Shown: one piece after another, positions 36,624 through 45,600 of the stretch
Layout: every line of letters starts with the position of its first letter
How positions within the stretch are numbered: the first letter of the stretch is position 1
Assembly: GCF_030687295.1 (NCBI RefSeq)
Contig: NZ_CP117425.1
Span: 4,344,001 to 4,408,000 of the forward strand
Reading direction: 5' to 3'
Source of the DNA: Pseudomonas beijingensis
GTDB lineage: Bacteria > Pseudomonadota > Gammaproteobacteria > Pseudomonadales > Pseudomonadaceae
DNA length: 64,000 nt
Notes under the pieces: generated by a model
Told to the model about the DNA's origin: nothing
What the model saw: only the letters and a program-made list of their open reading frames with translations
Database searches by the model: none
Position numbers and translations under genes: made by a program

Positions 36624-37304
36624 ATGCGCGGTCCCGCCATCGTATTCGATCACGTTTCCCTGCAACTGGGCGGTACGCAAGTGCTCGACGACGTCAGCTT
36701 TCGGGTGGAAGCCGGTGCGCTGCACTGCCTCGTCGGTCCCAATGGCGGCGGCAAGACGTCACTGGTGCGCGCACTGCTGGGCCAGATGCCGCATTCAGGG
36801 ACGGTCCGCTTCGAGGGCGAGGTGACGACACCCATGGGCTATGTCCCGCAATTGCCGGACTTCGACCGCAACCTGCCGATGACGGTCAACGATCTCATGG
36901 CGCTTCTTGGTCAGCGCCGGCCGGCCTTCCTGGGCGCCAGCCGAGCCGCCAAGGCGGCCAATGCCGAGGCCCTGGCGCGTACCGGCGTGGCCGGAATGGG
37001 CACCAAAGCCTTTGGCAGCCTGTCCGGTGGCCAGCGCCAGCGCGTGCTGCTGGCCCAGGCGATCAGTCCGGCGCCCTGGCTGTTGATTCTCGACGAACCG
37101 ACCGCTGGCATCGACGAGCCGGGCGTGCGGCTGGTGGAGGCGCTGGTGGCCGAATTGCACGGTCGTGGGGTCACCATCCTGTGGATCAACCATGACCTGG
37201 AACAGGTCCGGCGCATCGCCCAATCAGTGACCGTGATCAACCGGCGGGTATTGTTCCATGGCGCCCCCGACCAGGTCGCCCATTCGTTGGAGGGCGCCCA
37301 ATGA
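36624..37304 (+). CDS. Metal ABC transporter ATP-binding protein (ZnuC-like)
   Basis: A 226-residue ATPase of the metal importer. Walker A GPNGGGKTS lies at about residues 39-47, the Q-loop region is MGYVPQLPDFDR, the signature LSGGQRQRV, Walker B LLILDEPTAGID, and the H-loop WINHDLEQV. The ATG at 36624 (MRGPAIVFDHV) follows AGAGGAAC; an earlier ATG at 36606 overlaps the previous stop but lacks a site. It powers the permease encoded by the overlapping next gene. Confidence 0.93.
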   Translation: MRGPAIVFDHVSLQLGGTQVLDDVSFRVEAGALHCLVGPNGGGKTSLVRALLGQMPHSGTVRFEGEVTTPMGYVPQLPDFDRNLPMTVNDLMALLGQRRPAFLGASRAAKAANAEALARTGVAGMGTKAFGSLSGGQRQRVLLAQAISPAPWLLILDEPTAGIDEPGVRLVEALVAELHGRGVTILWINHDLEQVRRIAQSVTVINRRVLFHGAPDQVAHSLEGAQ

Positions 37305-38206
37305 ACGCCCTATACGACTTCATTCGCAGCCACCTGCAGGCGCTCGCCGCCAGTAGCTTGCTGTCGCAACCGTTCGAGTACGAGTTCGTGATCAACGCGC
37401 TGCTCTGCGCCGTGCTCATCGGCCCGCTGCTGGGCGTACTGGGCTCGATGGTGATGATCAAGCGCATGGCGTTCTTCAGTCAGTCCGTCGGTAATGCAGC
37501 GATGACCGGCGTCGCCATTGGCGTGCTGATCGGCGAATCCTACACATCCCCCTACTTCTCGATGTTCGGCTTCTGCTTGCTCTTCGCCCTGACGCTGAAG
37601 TACACACAGCACCGCACCACATTGGCCAATGACACGCTGATCGGCGTGTTCCTGTCCATCTCCCTGGCGGTCGGGGCCTCGCTGTTGCTGTTCGTGTCGG
37701 CGAAGATCAACACCCACGTAATGGAAAGCGTGCTGTTCGGTTCCATCCTGGCGGTGGACCACACCGACATGAACGTGCTGCTTGGCGTAACGGCGCTGTG
37801 CGCGCTGCTTGGGTTGCCGCTGTACAACGGCATGCTGTTGGCCAGCCTCAATCCAAGTCTGGCCCATGCGCGTGGCGTGCGGGTGCGAAGCGTCGAATAC
37901 CTGTTTGTCGTGCTGGTCACCCTGGTGACGGTTGCCTGCCTGAAGATCATCGGTGCCGTGCTCGTCGAAGCCCTGCTGCTCATACCGGCCGCGGCAGCAC
38001 GCAACATCAGCCGGTCGCTGCCGGGGCTGGTCGCACGAGCCGTCCTGATTGCGACCTTTTCCTGCGTGGTGGGCATCCTGGCCCCCATGCAATTCCACAT
38101 CCCCGTACCAACGGGCGGCGCCATCGTGATCGTCGCCGCCCTGGTGTTCATCGCCACCACCGTCATGCGCGCTACCGCATCCCGGTTCAGGGGGGCCAGC
38201 GTATGA
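37301..38206 (+). CDS. Metal ABC transporter permease (ZnuB-like)
   Basis: A 301-residue inner-membrane permease with about eight hydrophobic helices, ABC-3 family. Typical blocks are IGPLLGVLGSMVMIKRMAFF, SQSVGNAAMTGVAIG (the ATPase-coupling region), LFGSILAVDHTDMNVL, and ALLLIPAAAARNISRSLPG. The ATG overlaps the ATPase stop (ATGA). It forms the channel of the importer with the ATPase and the preceding binding protein. Confidence 0.93.
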   Translation: MNALYDFIRSHLQALAASSLLSQPFEYEFVINALLCAVLIGPLLGVLGSMVMIKRMAFFSQSVGNAAMTGVAIGVLIGESYTSPYFSMFGFCLLFALTLKYTQHRTTLANDTLIGVFLSISLAVGASLLLFVSAKINTHVMESVLFGSILAVDHTDMNVLLGVTALCALLGLPLYNGMLLASLNPSLAHARGVRVRSVEYLFVVLVTLVTVACLKIIGAVLVEALLLIPAAAARNISRSLPGLVARAVLIATFSCVVGILAPMQFHIPVPTGGAIVIVAALVFIATTVMRATASRFRGASV

Positions 38207-39198
38207 ATAGAAAAGGGGTCTATAGGTCCTGGCTGACGATGCTGGCGCTGCTGCTGGGCATCCCGTTTTCGACCGCTGCCGATACCGGCCAGCAGCACGT
38301 GCTTGTCGCATTGCCTGCTGTGTATGCGCTCACCTCGGTACTCAGCGCCGGCACGTCCCTGGAGATCGTCCGTGTTCCGAAGGACGCAGCCGTGCCCATG
38401 GAAAGCCAGGCCAACGCGCTGTCGCGCCTCGACGCCGCGGTGTTCCAGCAGGCCGAAGCCGTGGTCACCCTCAGCAGCCTCTGGCGCGCAGATCCGCTGT
38501 ATGCGACGGCACGCCGCCACAACCTGCGGATCGTCGAGATCGATGCTTCGCGCTCATGGGACACCGTCAAGCCCGGCGTAGCCGTGGCCCACGCGCCAGT
38601 GAACGACATTCCCTGGGCCGCCGCGGGCGATGTCGATGAGGGCCCGTCACCCTACGCCTGGCTCGGCCCCGTCAACGCCATGCGCATGTCAGCGCTGATC
38701 GCCGCCGACCTGGCACGCCTGGCTCCCGCCGATGCGCCACGGATAGAACGCAACCTCGCTGCACTTGAAGGCCGCTTGCGCCAACTCAAGGCCGACTACG
38801 GCACCCGATTGACGGCGGTGCCGGATCTGCGCGTGCTGTCGCTGGCCAATGAGTTCATCTACCTGTTCGGCGAGTTCGGCATCTTTGTCGACGGCTGGTT
38901 CGTCCGCCAGGACCTCGACTGGAGCGACGCCGATCGCGCCGCGCTGACCCGCTACCTGCGCGAGCGTGACATCCGCGTGGTGGTCCACAAGTGGGCACCG
39001 GACGCCCGGATTGCCAAGGCCATCGAGGACGGGGGCGCACGGCTGCTGATCCTCGATACGGGCAACCCGGGAATGCTCGCCGACACGGCCAACGGATACG
39101 AAACACTCATGGGTTCGAACCTGGAGGCCTTGCTGACGGCCTTCACCACGACTGGCAATGACAGTACGAGGGGCGATGGTCAGCCCCTTCCCCAATGA
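38203..39198 (+). CDS. Second ABC substrate-binding protein, ZnuA-like with altered ligands
   Basis: A 331-residue exported protein with signal peptide ending TAADT and a bilobed TroA-like layout. The ligand positions are changed: the loop after the first strand reads RVPKDAAVPMESQANAL without histidine, and the PHxWLDP position reads SPYAWLGPVNAMRMS. The later strand LANEFIYLFGEFGIFVDGW keeps the family form. It may bind a metal complex, a different cation, or act as a partner of the first binding protein. The start overlaps the permease stop by four bases. Confidence 0.8.
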   Translation: MNRKGVYRSWLTMLALLLGIPFSTAADTGQQHVLVALPAVYALTSVLSAGTSLEIVRVPKDAAVPMESQANALSRLDAAVFQQAEAVVTLSSLWRADPLYATARRHNLRIVEIDASRSWDTVKPGVAVAHAPVNDIPWAAAGDVDEGPSPYAWLGPVNAMRMSALIAADLARLAPADAPRIERNLAALEGRLRQLKADYGTRLTAVPDLRVLSLANEFIYLFGEFGIFVDGWFVRQDLDWSDADRAALTRYLRERDIRVVVHKWAPDARIAKAIEDGGARLLILDTGNPGMLADTANGYETLMGSNLEALLTAFTTTGNDSTRGDGQPLPQ

Positions 39199-39220
39199 TC
39201 GATTTTGACGGCGAGACGTT

Positions 39221-39544
39221 ATGAAACCCATAGGTTCAATACTGCGAATACCGATGGCAGGCGCCTTGATGTTCTGTCAGGCAGCCTTCGCCCACGGCCC
39301 CGTTTTCGATTGCTACATCGAGGGCGATAACCGGGTGACGTGCGAGGCGGGCTTCACCGACGGCAGCTCGGCCGCCGGCAGGCAAATCCATGTCCAGGAC
39401 CCGAGCAACAAGGTGTTGCTCCAAGGCGAGGTCGACAAGGACAACACCTACACATTCCAGCCTCCCGCTGGGAGCTACTCCGTGGTGTTCTTCGGCGGAG
39501 CCGGCCATGAGATCACGATTCAGTCTTCCGACATTTCAAGGTGA
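39221..39544 (+). CDS. Small exported NikL/CbiL-like protein
   Basis: A 107-residue exported protein. The signal peptide ends in QAAFA, giving a predicted mature N-terminus HGPVFDCYIEGDNRV. Two cysteines (FDCYIE, VTCEAGF) may form a disulfide. The pattern FTDGSSAAGRQIHVQD, then EVDKDNTYTFQPPAGSY and GGAGHEITI, resembles the small beta-sandwich accessory proteins of nickel and cobalt uptake. The stop is eight bases before the start of the DUF4198 gene. The assignment is tentative. Confidence 0.65.
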   Translation: MKPIGSILRIPMAGALMFCQAAFAHGPVFDCYIEGDNRVTCEAGFTDGSSAAGRQIHVQDPSNKVLLQGEVDKDNTYTFQPPAGSYSVVFFGGAGHEITIQSSDISR

Positions 39545-39552
39545 AAACGACC

Positions 39553-40377
39553 ATGACGTTCAAACGCAAACTGCTCCAGGCCCTGGCCGCGACCACATTC
39601 ACTGGTTTGACCGGCGCTGCACAGGCCCATTTCCAGATGCTCTACCTTGAGGAAACGGCGCTGCAGCGCGCGGAAAAACTCGAGTTCGCGCTGGTGTTCA
39701 CCCACCCCTTCTCCGGCGGCCCCACCATGACCATGGATGAACCTCGCGCCTTCAGCCACACCAGCGCCCACGGCGAGGAAAAAATAGATCTGCGCAAATA
39801 CTTGCGCCCCGTCGAATGGCAGAGTCGCGACAACCGAACGAGGGCCTATCGTGCCTCGATTCCAAAGGAGTTGGTGCGTACATTGGGTGACCATATCTTC
39901 GTACTCGAACCCGAGCCCTACCTGGAAACCGAGGAAGACATCTACATCCAGCAGTTCACCAAGCTGATCGTGAACGTGGGCGGAGTCCCCAGCAACTGGG
40001 CAGAACCACAAGGGTTGCCGGTTGAGATCCAGCCATTGAACAAGCCTTATGCCAACTGGACGGGCGGTGTGTTCCGCGCCGTGGTACTGGCCGGCGGAAA
40101 ACCTGTGCCGTTCGCCGAAATCGAAATCGAATACGTCAACCATTCCGTTGATCTCGAGAAAAACGCCTTCGGCGGACAAGACTACGTCACGGCCCCCCAA
40201 GCTTCATTCAAAGCCCAGAGTACCTACTCGGACGCCCAAGGCATCGTGACCATCGGCCTGCCCCGGGCCGGCTGGTGGGGCATTGCGGCGCTCGACATCG
40301 GCGCAACGAAAACCCACAAGGGCAAACCCCTGTCGCAAGACGCGGTGCTGTGGGTGCAGGTCAGGGACATGAAGTGA
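39553..40377 (+). CDS. DUF4198 family exported protein (NikK-like)
   Basis: A 274-residue exported protein. The signal peptide ends GAAQA, so the mature protein starts HFQMLYLEE, the usual beginning of DUF4198 proteins, some of which serve nickel or cobalt transport. Further blocks are EFALVFTHPFSGGPTMTMD, EIEIEYVNHSVDL and the end GWWGIAALDIGATKTHKGKP. AGGTGA stands nine bases before the ATG; a GTG at 39541 overlaps the previous stop and is the alternative. It is the last gene of the plus-strand run. Confidence 0.82.
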   Translation: MTFKRKLLQALAATTFTGLTGAAQAHFQMLYLEETALQRAEKLEFALVFTHPFSGGPTMTMDEPRAFSHTSAHGEEKIDLRKYLRPVEWQSRDNRTRAYRASIPKELVRTLGDHIFVLEPEPYLETEEDIYIQQFTKLIVNVGGVPSNWAEPQGLPVEIQPLNKPYANWTGGVFRAVVLAGGKPVPFAEIEIEYVNHSVDLEKNAFGGQDYVTAPQASFKAQSTYSDAQGIVTIGLPRAGWWGIAALDIGATKTHKGKPLSQDAVLWVQVRDMK

Positions 40378-40439
40378 CCCGATGCAGCGCCCCCCCAAAG
40401 CTCATGTTCGCGATGGCGGTGGTTTAGTCACATGGGTAT

Positions 40440-41020
40440 TGGGCCTACCGGCCTCATCGCGGGCAAGCCCGCTCCCACAGGAAAGCCAGGCGTACATGAA
40501 ACTTTGTGTCTACTGAAATCCAGCGTGGGAGCGAGCTTGCTCGCGATGGCGGTGGTTCAGTCAATGAAGATGTTGAATGTGCCGGCCTCTTCGCGGGCAA
40601 GCCCGCTCCCACAGGAAAGCCAGGCGTACATGAAACTTTGTGTCTACTGAAAATCCAGTGTGGGAGCGAGCTTGCTCGCGATGGCGGTGGTTCAGTCAAT
40701 GAAGATGTTGGATGTGCCGGCCTCTTCGCGGGCAAGCCCGCTCCCACAGGAAAGCCAGGCGTACATGAAACTTTGTGTCTAAAAATCCAGTGTGGGAGCG
40801 AGCTTGCTCGCGATAGCGGTGGTTCAGTCAATGAAGATGTTGGATGTGCCGGCCTCTTCGCGGGCAAGCCCGCTCCCACAGGAAAGCCAGGCGTACATGA
40901 AACTTTGTGTCTACTGAAAATCCAGTGTGGGAGCGAGCTTGCTCGCGATAGCGGTGGTTCAGTCAATGAAGATGTTGGATGTGCCGGCCTCATCGCGAGC
41001 AGGCTCGCTCCCACAGGAGG
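40440..41020. repeat. Tandem array of ~135-bp REPIN units
   Basis: The block GTGGGAGCGAGCTTGCTCGC recurs at 40525, 40660, 40792 and 40927, a period of 132-135 bp. Each is followed by GGTGGTTCAGTCAATGAAGA, then the opposing arm GCGGGCAAGCCCGCTCCCAC and the spacer AAAGCCAGGCGTACATGAAA. The left end is a half unit and the right end a diverged arm (GCAGGCTCGCTCCCAC). Units differ by only a few bases, so the amplification is recent. Confidence 0.92.
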
Positions 41021-41137
41021 AGCGCGGTCACCCAGAACCAGGTCGGCTATCAGGCCGCCTCGTGGAGGACGTTGATCTCGGGCGCCCCGTTAACCACGAT
41101 GCCTTCGTTCAGGCATGCCGAGCCCTAGCGAGGCACC

Positions 41138-41275
41138 GAGTGGTGGGGCAAAAGCGCTTTGGTTACTTTCGACTGGGCCGGCTTCCGGGCTTTTCGAAAG
41201 TGACCCGCTGTAAGAGCGGAACCATAAGCAGCCGTTACGCAAAAAACGGATATACACACCGCTCCCAAGCCCCCA
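41138..41275. repeat. Dispersed Pseudomonas intergenic repeat
   Basis: Contains GGGGCAAAAGCGCTTTGGTT, then ACTTTCGACTGGGCCGG, GCCCGGCTTTTCG-like sequence, AGTGACCCGCTGTAAGAGCG and AACCATAAGCAGCCGTTACG. From memory this is a frequent intergenic element of fluorescent pseudomonads. The hairpin at 49391-49442 carries the matching outer end (ACATATCCGTT). Confidence 0.55.
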
Positions 41276-41276
41276 C

Positions 41277-42569
41277 TCAAACCACAGGCTCCCAACGCCG
41301 AAACAACACGCTGGCATTAACCCCACCAAACCCGAACCCATTGGAAAGCGCATGGGTCATCGGCATCTTCCTCGCCTCCAGGCCAACCAGATCAAGCCCC
41401 GCAGCCGCCTCATCAGGATGAACCAGATTCAGGGTAGGCGGAACGATCTGGTCCCGAAGCGCCAACACCGTAAAAATAGCCTCGATACCACCAGCCGCCC
41501 CCAACAGATGCCCGGTGGCGGACTTGGTGGAGGTGATCGCCACATCGGAATCGCGCCCGAACACCGAGCGAATCGCCGCCAGCTCACCGTTATCGCCAAC
41601 TTGAGTCGACGTCGCATGGGCATTGATATGCTGCACATCGGCAGGGCTGACCGCGGCCTGGCGCAGCGCCTGCTCCATCGCGCGCCGGGCGCCGTTGCCG
41701 TCTTCCGGGCCTGCCGTCAGGTGGTAAGCATCGGCGCTGGTGCCATAACCCACCAACTCCGCCAGGGGCTTGGCGCCACGTGCGAGGGCGTGCTCCAAGG
41801 ACTCGATGACCAGCAACCCCGCCCCCTCGGCCATGACAAAGCCATCGCGATCACGATCGAACGGACGCGAGGCCTCTTGCGGGCGCTCGGCAAACCCAGT
41901 GGACAAGGCCCGAGCGGCGGCAAAACACCCCAGGGTCACACGGTCTATCGCCGCTTCCGTCCCTCCGCATACGGCGATGTCGGCCTCACCGCTCCTGATG
42001 AGCCTGGCCGCATCGCCAATGGCTTGCACCCCGGCGGCACAGGCGGTGACCGGCGCGCCGAGCGGCCCTTTGAAACCGTGCCGAATGGACACCTGCCCGG
42101 CCGCCATGTTCGCCAGGAAGGCCGGTGCCGTGAACGGTGACAATCGGCGCGGACCACGGGCATCGGTGGTGCGCACGGCATCGGCAATCGTGCCAAAGCC
42201 ACCCACGCCCGAGGAAATAATGGTCGCCGTCCGCTCCTGGTCTTGGGCATCGGTCGGTTGCCAGCCGGCCTGTTGCAACGCCTCTTCAGCCGCCACCAGC
42301 GCGAACTCGATGAAGCGGTCCATCTTCTTGCGATCCTTGGCCGGGATGGTGCGCTCCGGGTCATAACCGGCGGTGGCGTCCTCCTCCAGCGACGGCACCT
42401 GGCCGCCCACGGCCACACCCGTCCCCTCGGTGATATCACCAGACAGCAGACGAATGCCCGAGCGCCCGGCCAACAACCGCTGCCAGACCTCTTCCACGCC
42501 ACAGCCCAGCGGACCGACAATGCCCACGCCGGTGACGACTATGCGTTTTTGACCTTGGGAAGTCATCAT
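41277..42569 (-). CDS. FabF-like beta-ketoacyl-ACP synthase
   Basis: A 430-residue condensing enzyme of the KAS II type. The catalytic triad is intact: Cys177 in PVTACAAGVQAIG, His318 in HINAHATSTQVGD and His354 in TKSATGHLLGAAGG, with Lys349. GFGFGGVNASVLFRRW closes the fold. It elongates acyl-ACP chains by condensation with malonyl-ACP. It lies 42 bp downstream of an RND efflux permease on the same strand, far from a fab cluster. It is therefore a specialised paralog that probably modifies or replaces acyl chains linked to the pump's substrate. The start has GAGG upstream. Confidence 0.92.
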   Translation of the reverse strand: MMTSQGQKRIVVTGVGIVGPLGCGVEEVWQRLLAGRSGIRLLSGDITEGTGVAVGGQVPSLEEDATAGYDPERTIPAKDRKKMDRFIEFALVAAEEALQQAGWQPTDAQDQERTATIISSGVGGFGTIADAVRTTDARGPRRLSPFTAPAFLANMAAGQVSIRHGFKGPLGAPVTACAAGVQAIGDAARLIRSGEADIAVCGGTEAAIDRVTLGCFAAARALSTGFAERPQEASRPFDRDRDGFVMAEGAGLLVIESLEHALARGAKPLAELVGYGTSADAYHLTAGPEDGNGARRAMEQALRQAAVSPADVQHINAHATSTQVGDNGELAAIRSVFGRDSDVAITSTKSATGHLLGAAGGIEAIFTVLALRDQIVPPTLNLVHPDEAAAGLDLVGLEARKMPMTHALSNGFGFGGVNASVLFRRWEPVV

Positions 42570-42611
42570 TTCAAACCTCTTCGTTGCTCAATCGACGTTT
42601 AAAGTGCTGGC

Positions 42612-45600
42612 TTACGCCAACGGTGCTGCCGGGATGTGCGTTGGACGGTCGGGACGGATCTTGAACCAGATGGCATACATCGCCGGTAGGAACACCAGCG
42701 TCATGATGGTGCCGACGAACGTGCCGCCGATCAGTGTGTAGGCCAGCGTGCCCCAGAACACCGAGTGCGTCAGCGGAATAAAGGCCAGGATGGCCGCCAG
42801 CGCCGTCAGCAGCACCGGACGGGCCCGCTGCACCGTGGCTTCGATGACCGCCTGGAAGGGCTCCAGCCCCTCTTGTTTGTTGTGATGGATCTGCCCGATC
42901 AGGATCAGCGTGTTACGCATCAGGATGCCCGAAAGTGCGATCAGACCGACCAGGGCGTTGATCCCGAACGGCTGCTGGAAGATCAGCAACGTCGGCACCA
43001 CGCCAATCAGGCCCAGGGGCGCGGTGAGGAACACCATGATCATCGCCGAGATCGAACGCACCTGCACGATGATGATCAGCAGGGTCAGGGCCACCATGAT
43101 CGGCACCAGCGGCACGATCGCCTTGCCGGCCTTGCCTGACTCCTCGATGGCGCCCGCCTGCTCGATCCGGTAGCCGCCCGGCAGCGCGTCGATGACCGGT
43201 TGCAGAGACTTGATGATCGCGCTCGAGACGTCCGGTGGCTGCAAGCCTTCGGCAATGTCGCCGCGTACGGTCATGGTCGGGGTGCGGTCACGCCGACGAA
43301 GAATCGGATCCTCCATGCGTACATCGACCTCACCCACCTGGGACAGAGGAATGCGCTGGCCCGCCGCACCCACCAAGGTAAAGCCCTCGATCCTGGCCGG
43401 ATCGAGACGAATGTCACCGGCCGCACGACCAACCACCTGCACCGAACGGATGTCTTCGCGAACCGCCGTGATCGGCACGCCCGCCAGCAGAAACTGCAAT
43501 TGCTGCGCAACGGCATTTGAGGTCAGGCCTACCGCCTGCAACCGATCCTGGTCCAGGGTGAAATGCAATGTCGGCGTCAGTGGTCCCCAGTCGGTATTGA
43601 CGGTTCGCATCAGCGGGCTCGCTTGCATGATGCCTTGGACCTGCTCCGCGATCTCGCGCAGTTTCGACGGATCAGGCCCCATCACTCGGTAAGCAACCGG
43701 AAACGGCGAATACGGACCGAACACCAGTTGCGTCACCCGGATCCGCGCTTCCGGGGCAAGCCCCTCGGCCGCCGCCTCGCGGAGACGGAACTTGAGGGTC
43801 TCGCGTGCTTCCTGGCTGTCGGTCAACACCACGATCTTGGCGAACGATGGATCGGGCAGTTCCGGCGCCATCGCCAGGTAGAAGCGAGGCGCGCCCTGGC
43901 CGATGTAGGCCGTGACGATTTTCGCCTCGTCCTGTTTCTGCAGCCAGGCCTCGACCTTGGCGGTGGCGGCGCTGGTCTGCTCGATGGAGGTTCCATAGGG
44001 CATTTGCACTTCGATCAGCACCTCCGGGCGGTCGGAGGTCGGGAAGAACTGTTTCTTGACCAGGCCCATGCCCAGAATCGCCACGACAAATGTCACCACC
44101 ACCGTGCCGGCTACCCACCATTTGCGGGCGATGACGCGGGTCAGGACCTGGCGAAAACGATTGTAATGGCGAGTGTTGTAGATGGCGGCGTGGCCGCCCT
44201 CGACCTGCTTGATATCCGGCAACAGCTTCACCCCCAGGTAAGGGGTAAACGCCACCGCCACCACCCAGGAAGCGATCAGCGCAATGCCGACGATCCAGAA
44301 CATGTTGCTGGTGTACTCACCGGCGGTCGATTGCGCGAAGCCGTTGGGCATGAATCCGATCGCCGTCACCAGCGTACCGGACAGCATCGGTGCGGCCGTG
44401 TGGCTCCAGGCATAGGCGGAAGCCTTGATCCGGTCGTAGCCCTCCTCCATCTTCACCACCATCATTTCGATGGCGATGATGGCGTCGTCCACCAACAACC
44501 CGAGCGCCAGGATCAGCGACCCAAGGGTGATGCGGTCAAAGTTCTTTCCGGTGGCCGCCATCACCACAAACACTATCGCCAGTGTCAACGGCACGGCGGC
44601 TGCGACCACAACACCTACACGCCAGCCCATGCTGAGAAAGCAAACGAGCATTACAACCAGCAGCGCGACAAAAAACTTGACCATGAACTCACCGACAGCC
44701 GAGTCGATGTTCACGGCTTGATCGGTGACCTTGGTCAACGTCATGCCCAGTGGCATGCCTTCATTTATCTTGGTCGTCTGCGCATCCAGGGCCTTGCCCA
44801 GGTCCAGGCCGTTCCAACCTTCACGCATCACGACACCCAGCAACAGCGCTTCTTCGCCGTTATTGCGCACCAGGAACGTGGCCGGATCTTCATAACCGCG
44901 CTCGACGGTCGCCACATCCGAGAGCTTGAGGGTGCGGCCCTGAATCGCCAGGGGCGTGTCACGAATTTTCGCCAATTTATCGAAGGCGCCATCGACCCGC
45001 AGGAAGACCTGCGGTCCGTTGGTTTCGATCGATCCGGCGGGCGTGAGCGCGTTCTGGCTATTCAACGCCGCGAAGATGTCCTGGGGAGAAACGCCCAAGG
45101 TGGCCAGCCGATCATGGGAGAAGGAAATAAAGATGCGTTCGGCCCGCTCGCCGATGATGTTGACTTTTTTCACCCCTGCCACGTGCAACAGGCGCTGGCG
45201 CAACGCTTCGGCATCACGCACCAGTAGCCGTTGCGGCTCCCCCTTGGCTTTCAGGGCGAACAGCGCGAACGTCACATCGGAAAACTCGTCATTGACCATC
45301 GGCCCAATGACGCCCGCCGGCAACTTGAGCGCCTCGTCCTGGAGTTTTTTGCGCGCCTGATAGAACTCCTCCTGCACCTGCGAAGGTGGCGTGCGATCGA
45401 CCAGCGACACCATGGTGAAGGCCAGACCGGGACGGGTGTAGGTTTCCGTGCGGTCGTACCACTTCAGTTCCTGCAAGCGTTTTTCAAGAGGCTCGGCAAC
45501 CTGATCCTGCATCTCCTGAGCAGTCGCGCCCGGCCATGCGGTGATGACGGTCAACTGCTTGACCGTGAACGGCGGGTCCTCGGCACGCCCCAACTGGAAG

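Larger units (their letters stand above)
40378..41276. other. 900-bp gap filled by repeats
   Basis: Apart from the tandem REPIN array (40440-41020) and a dispersed repeat (41138-41275), nothing gene-like is present. Long open frames across the array arise from the repeat period being a multiple of three in most units. Confidence 0.75.

Noticed and set aside
37310..38520. Two overlapping minus-strand frames opposite the metal permease
   Set aside because: Low-complexity His/Gln/Arg-rich translations; the plus strand encodes a clear ABC-3 permease.
40440..41020. Possible CRISPR array
   Set aside because: The period is about 135 bp, the whole unit including the spacer is repeated, and no cas gene is near.
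40506..41075. Open frame of 189 codons with repeated SELARDGGGSVNED segments
   Set aside because: It is translation of the REPIN array, which stays open because most units are a multiple of three bases.
43563..45227. Long plus-strand open frame opposite the RND permease
   Set aside because: Shadow of the real minus-strand gene; no domain, and His/Arg/Gln-rich composition.
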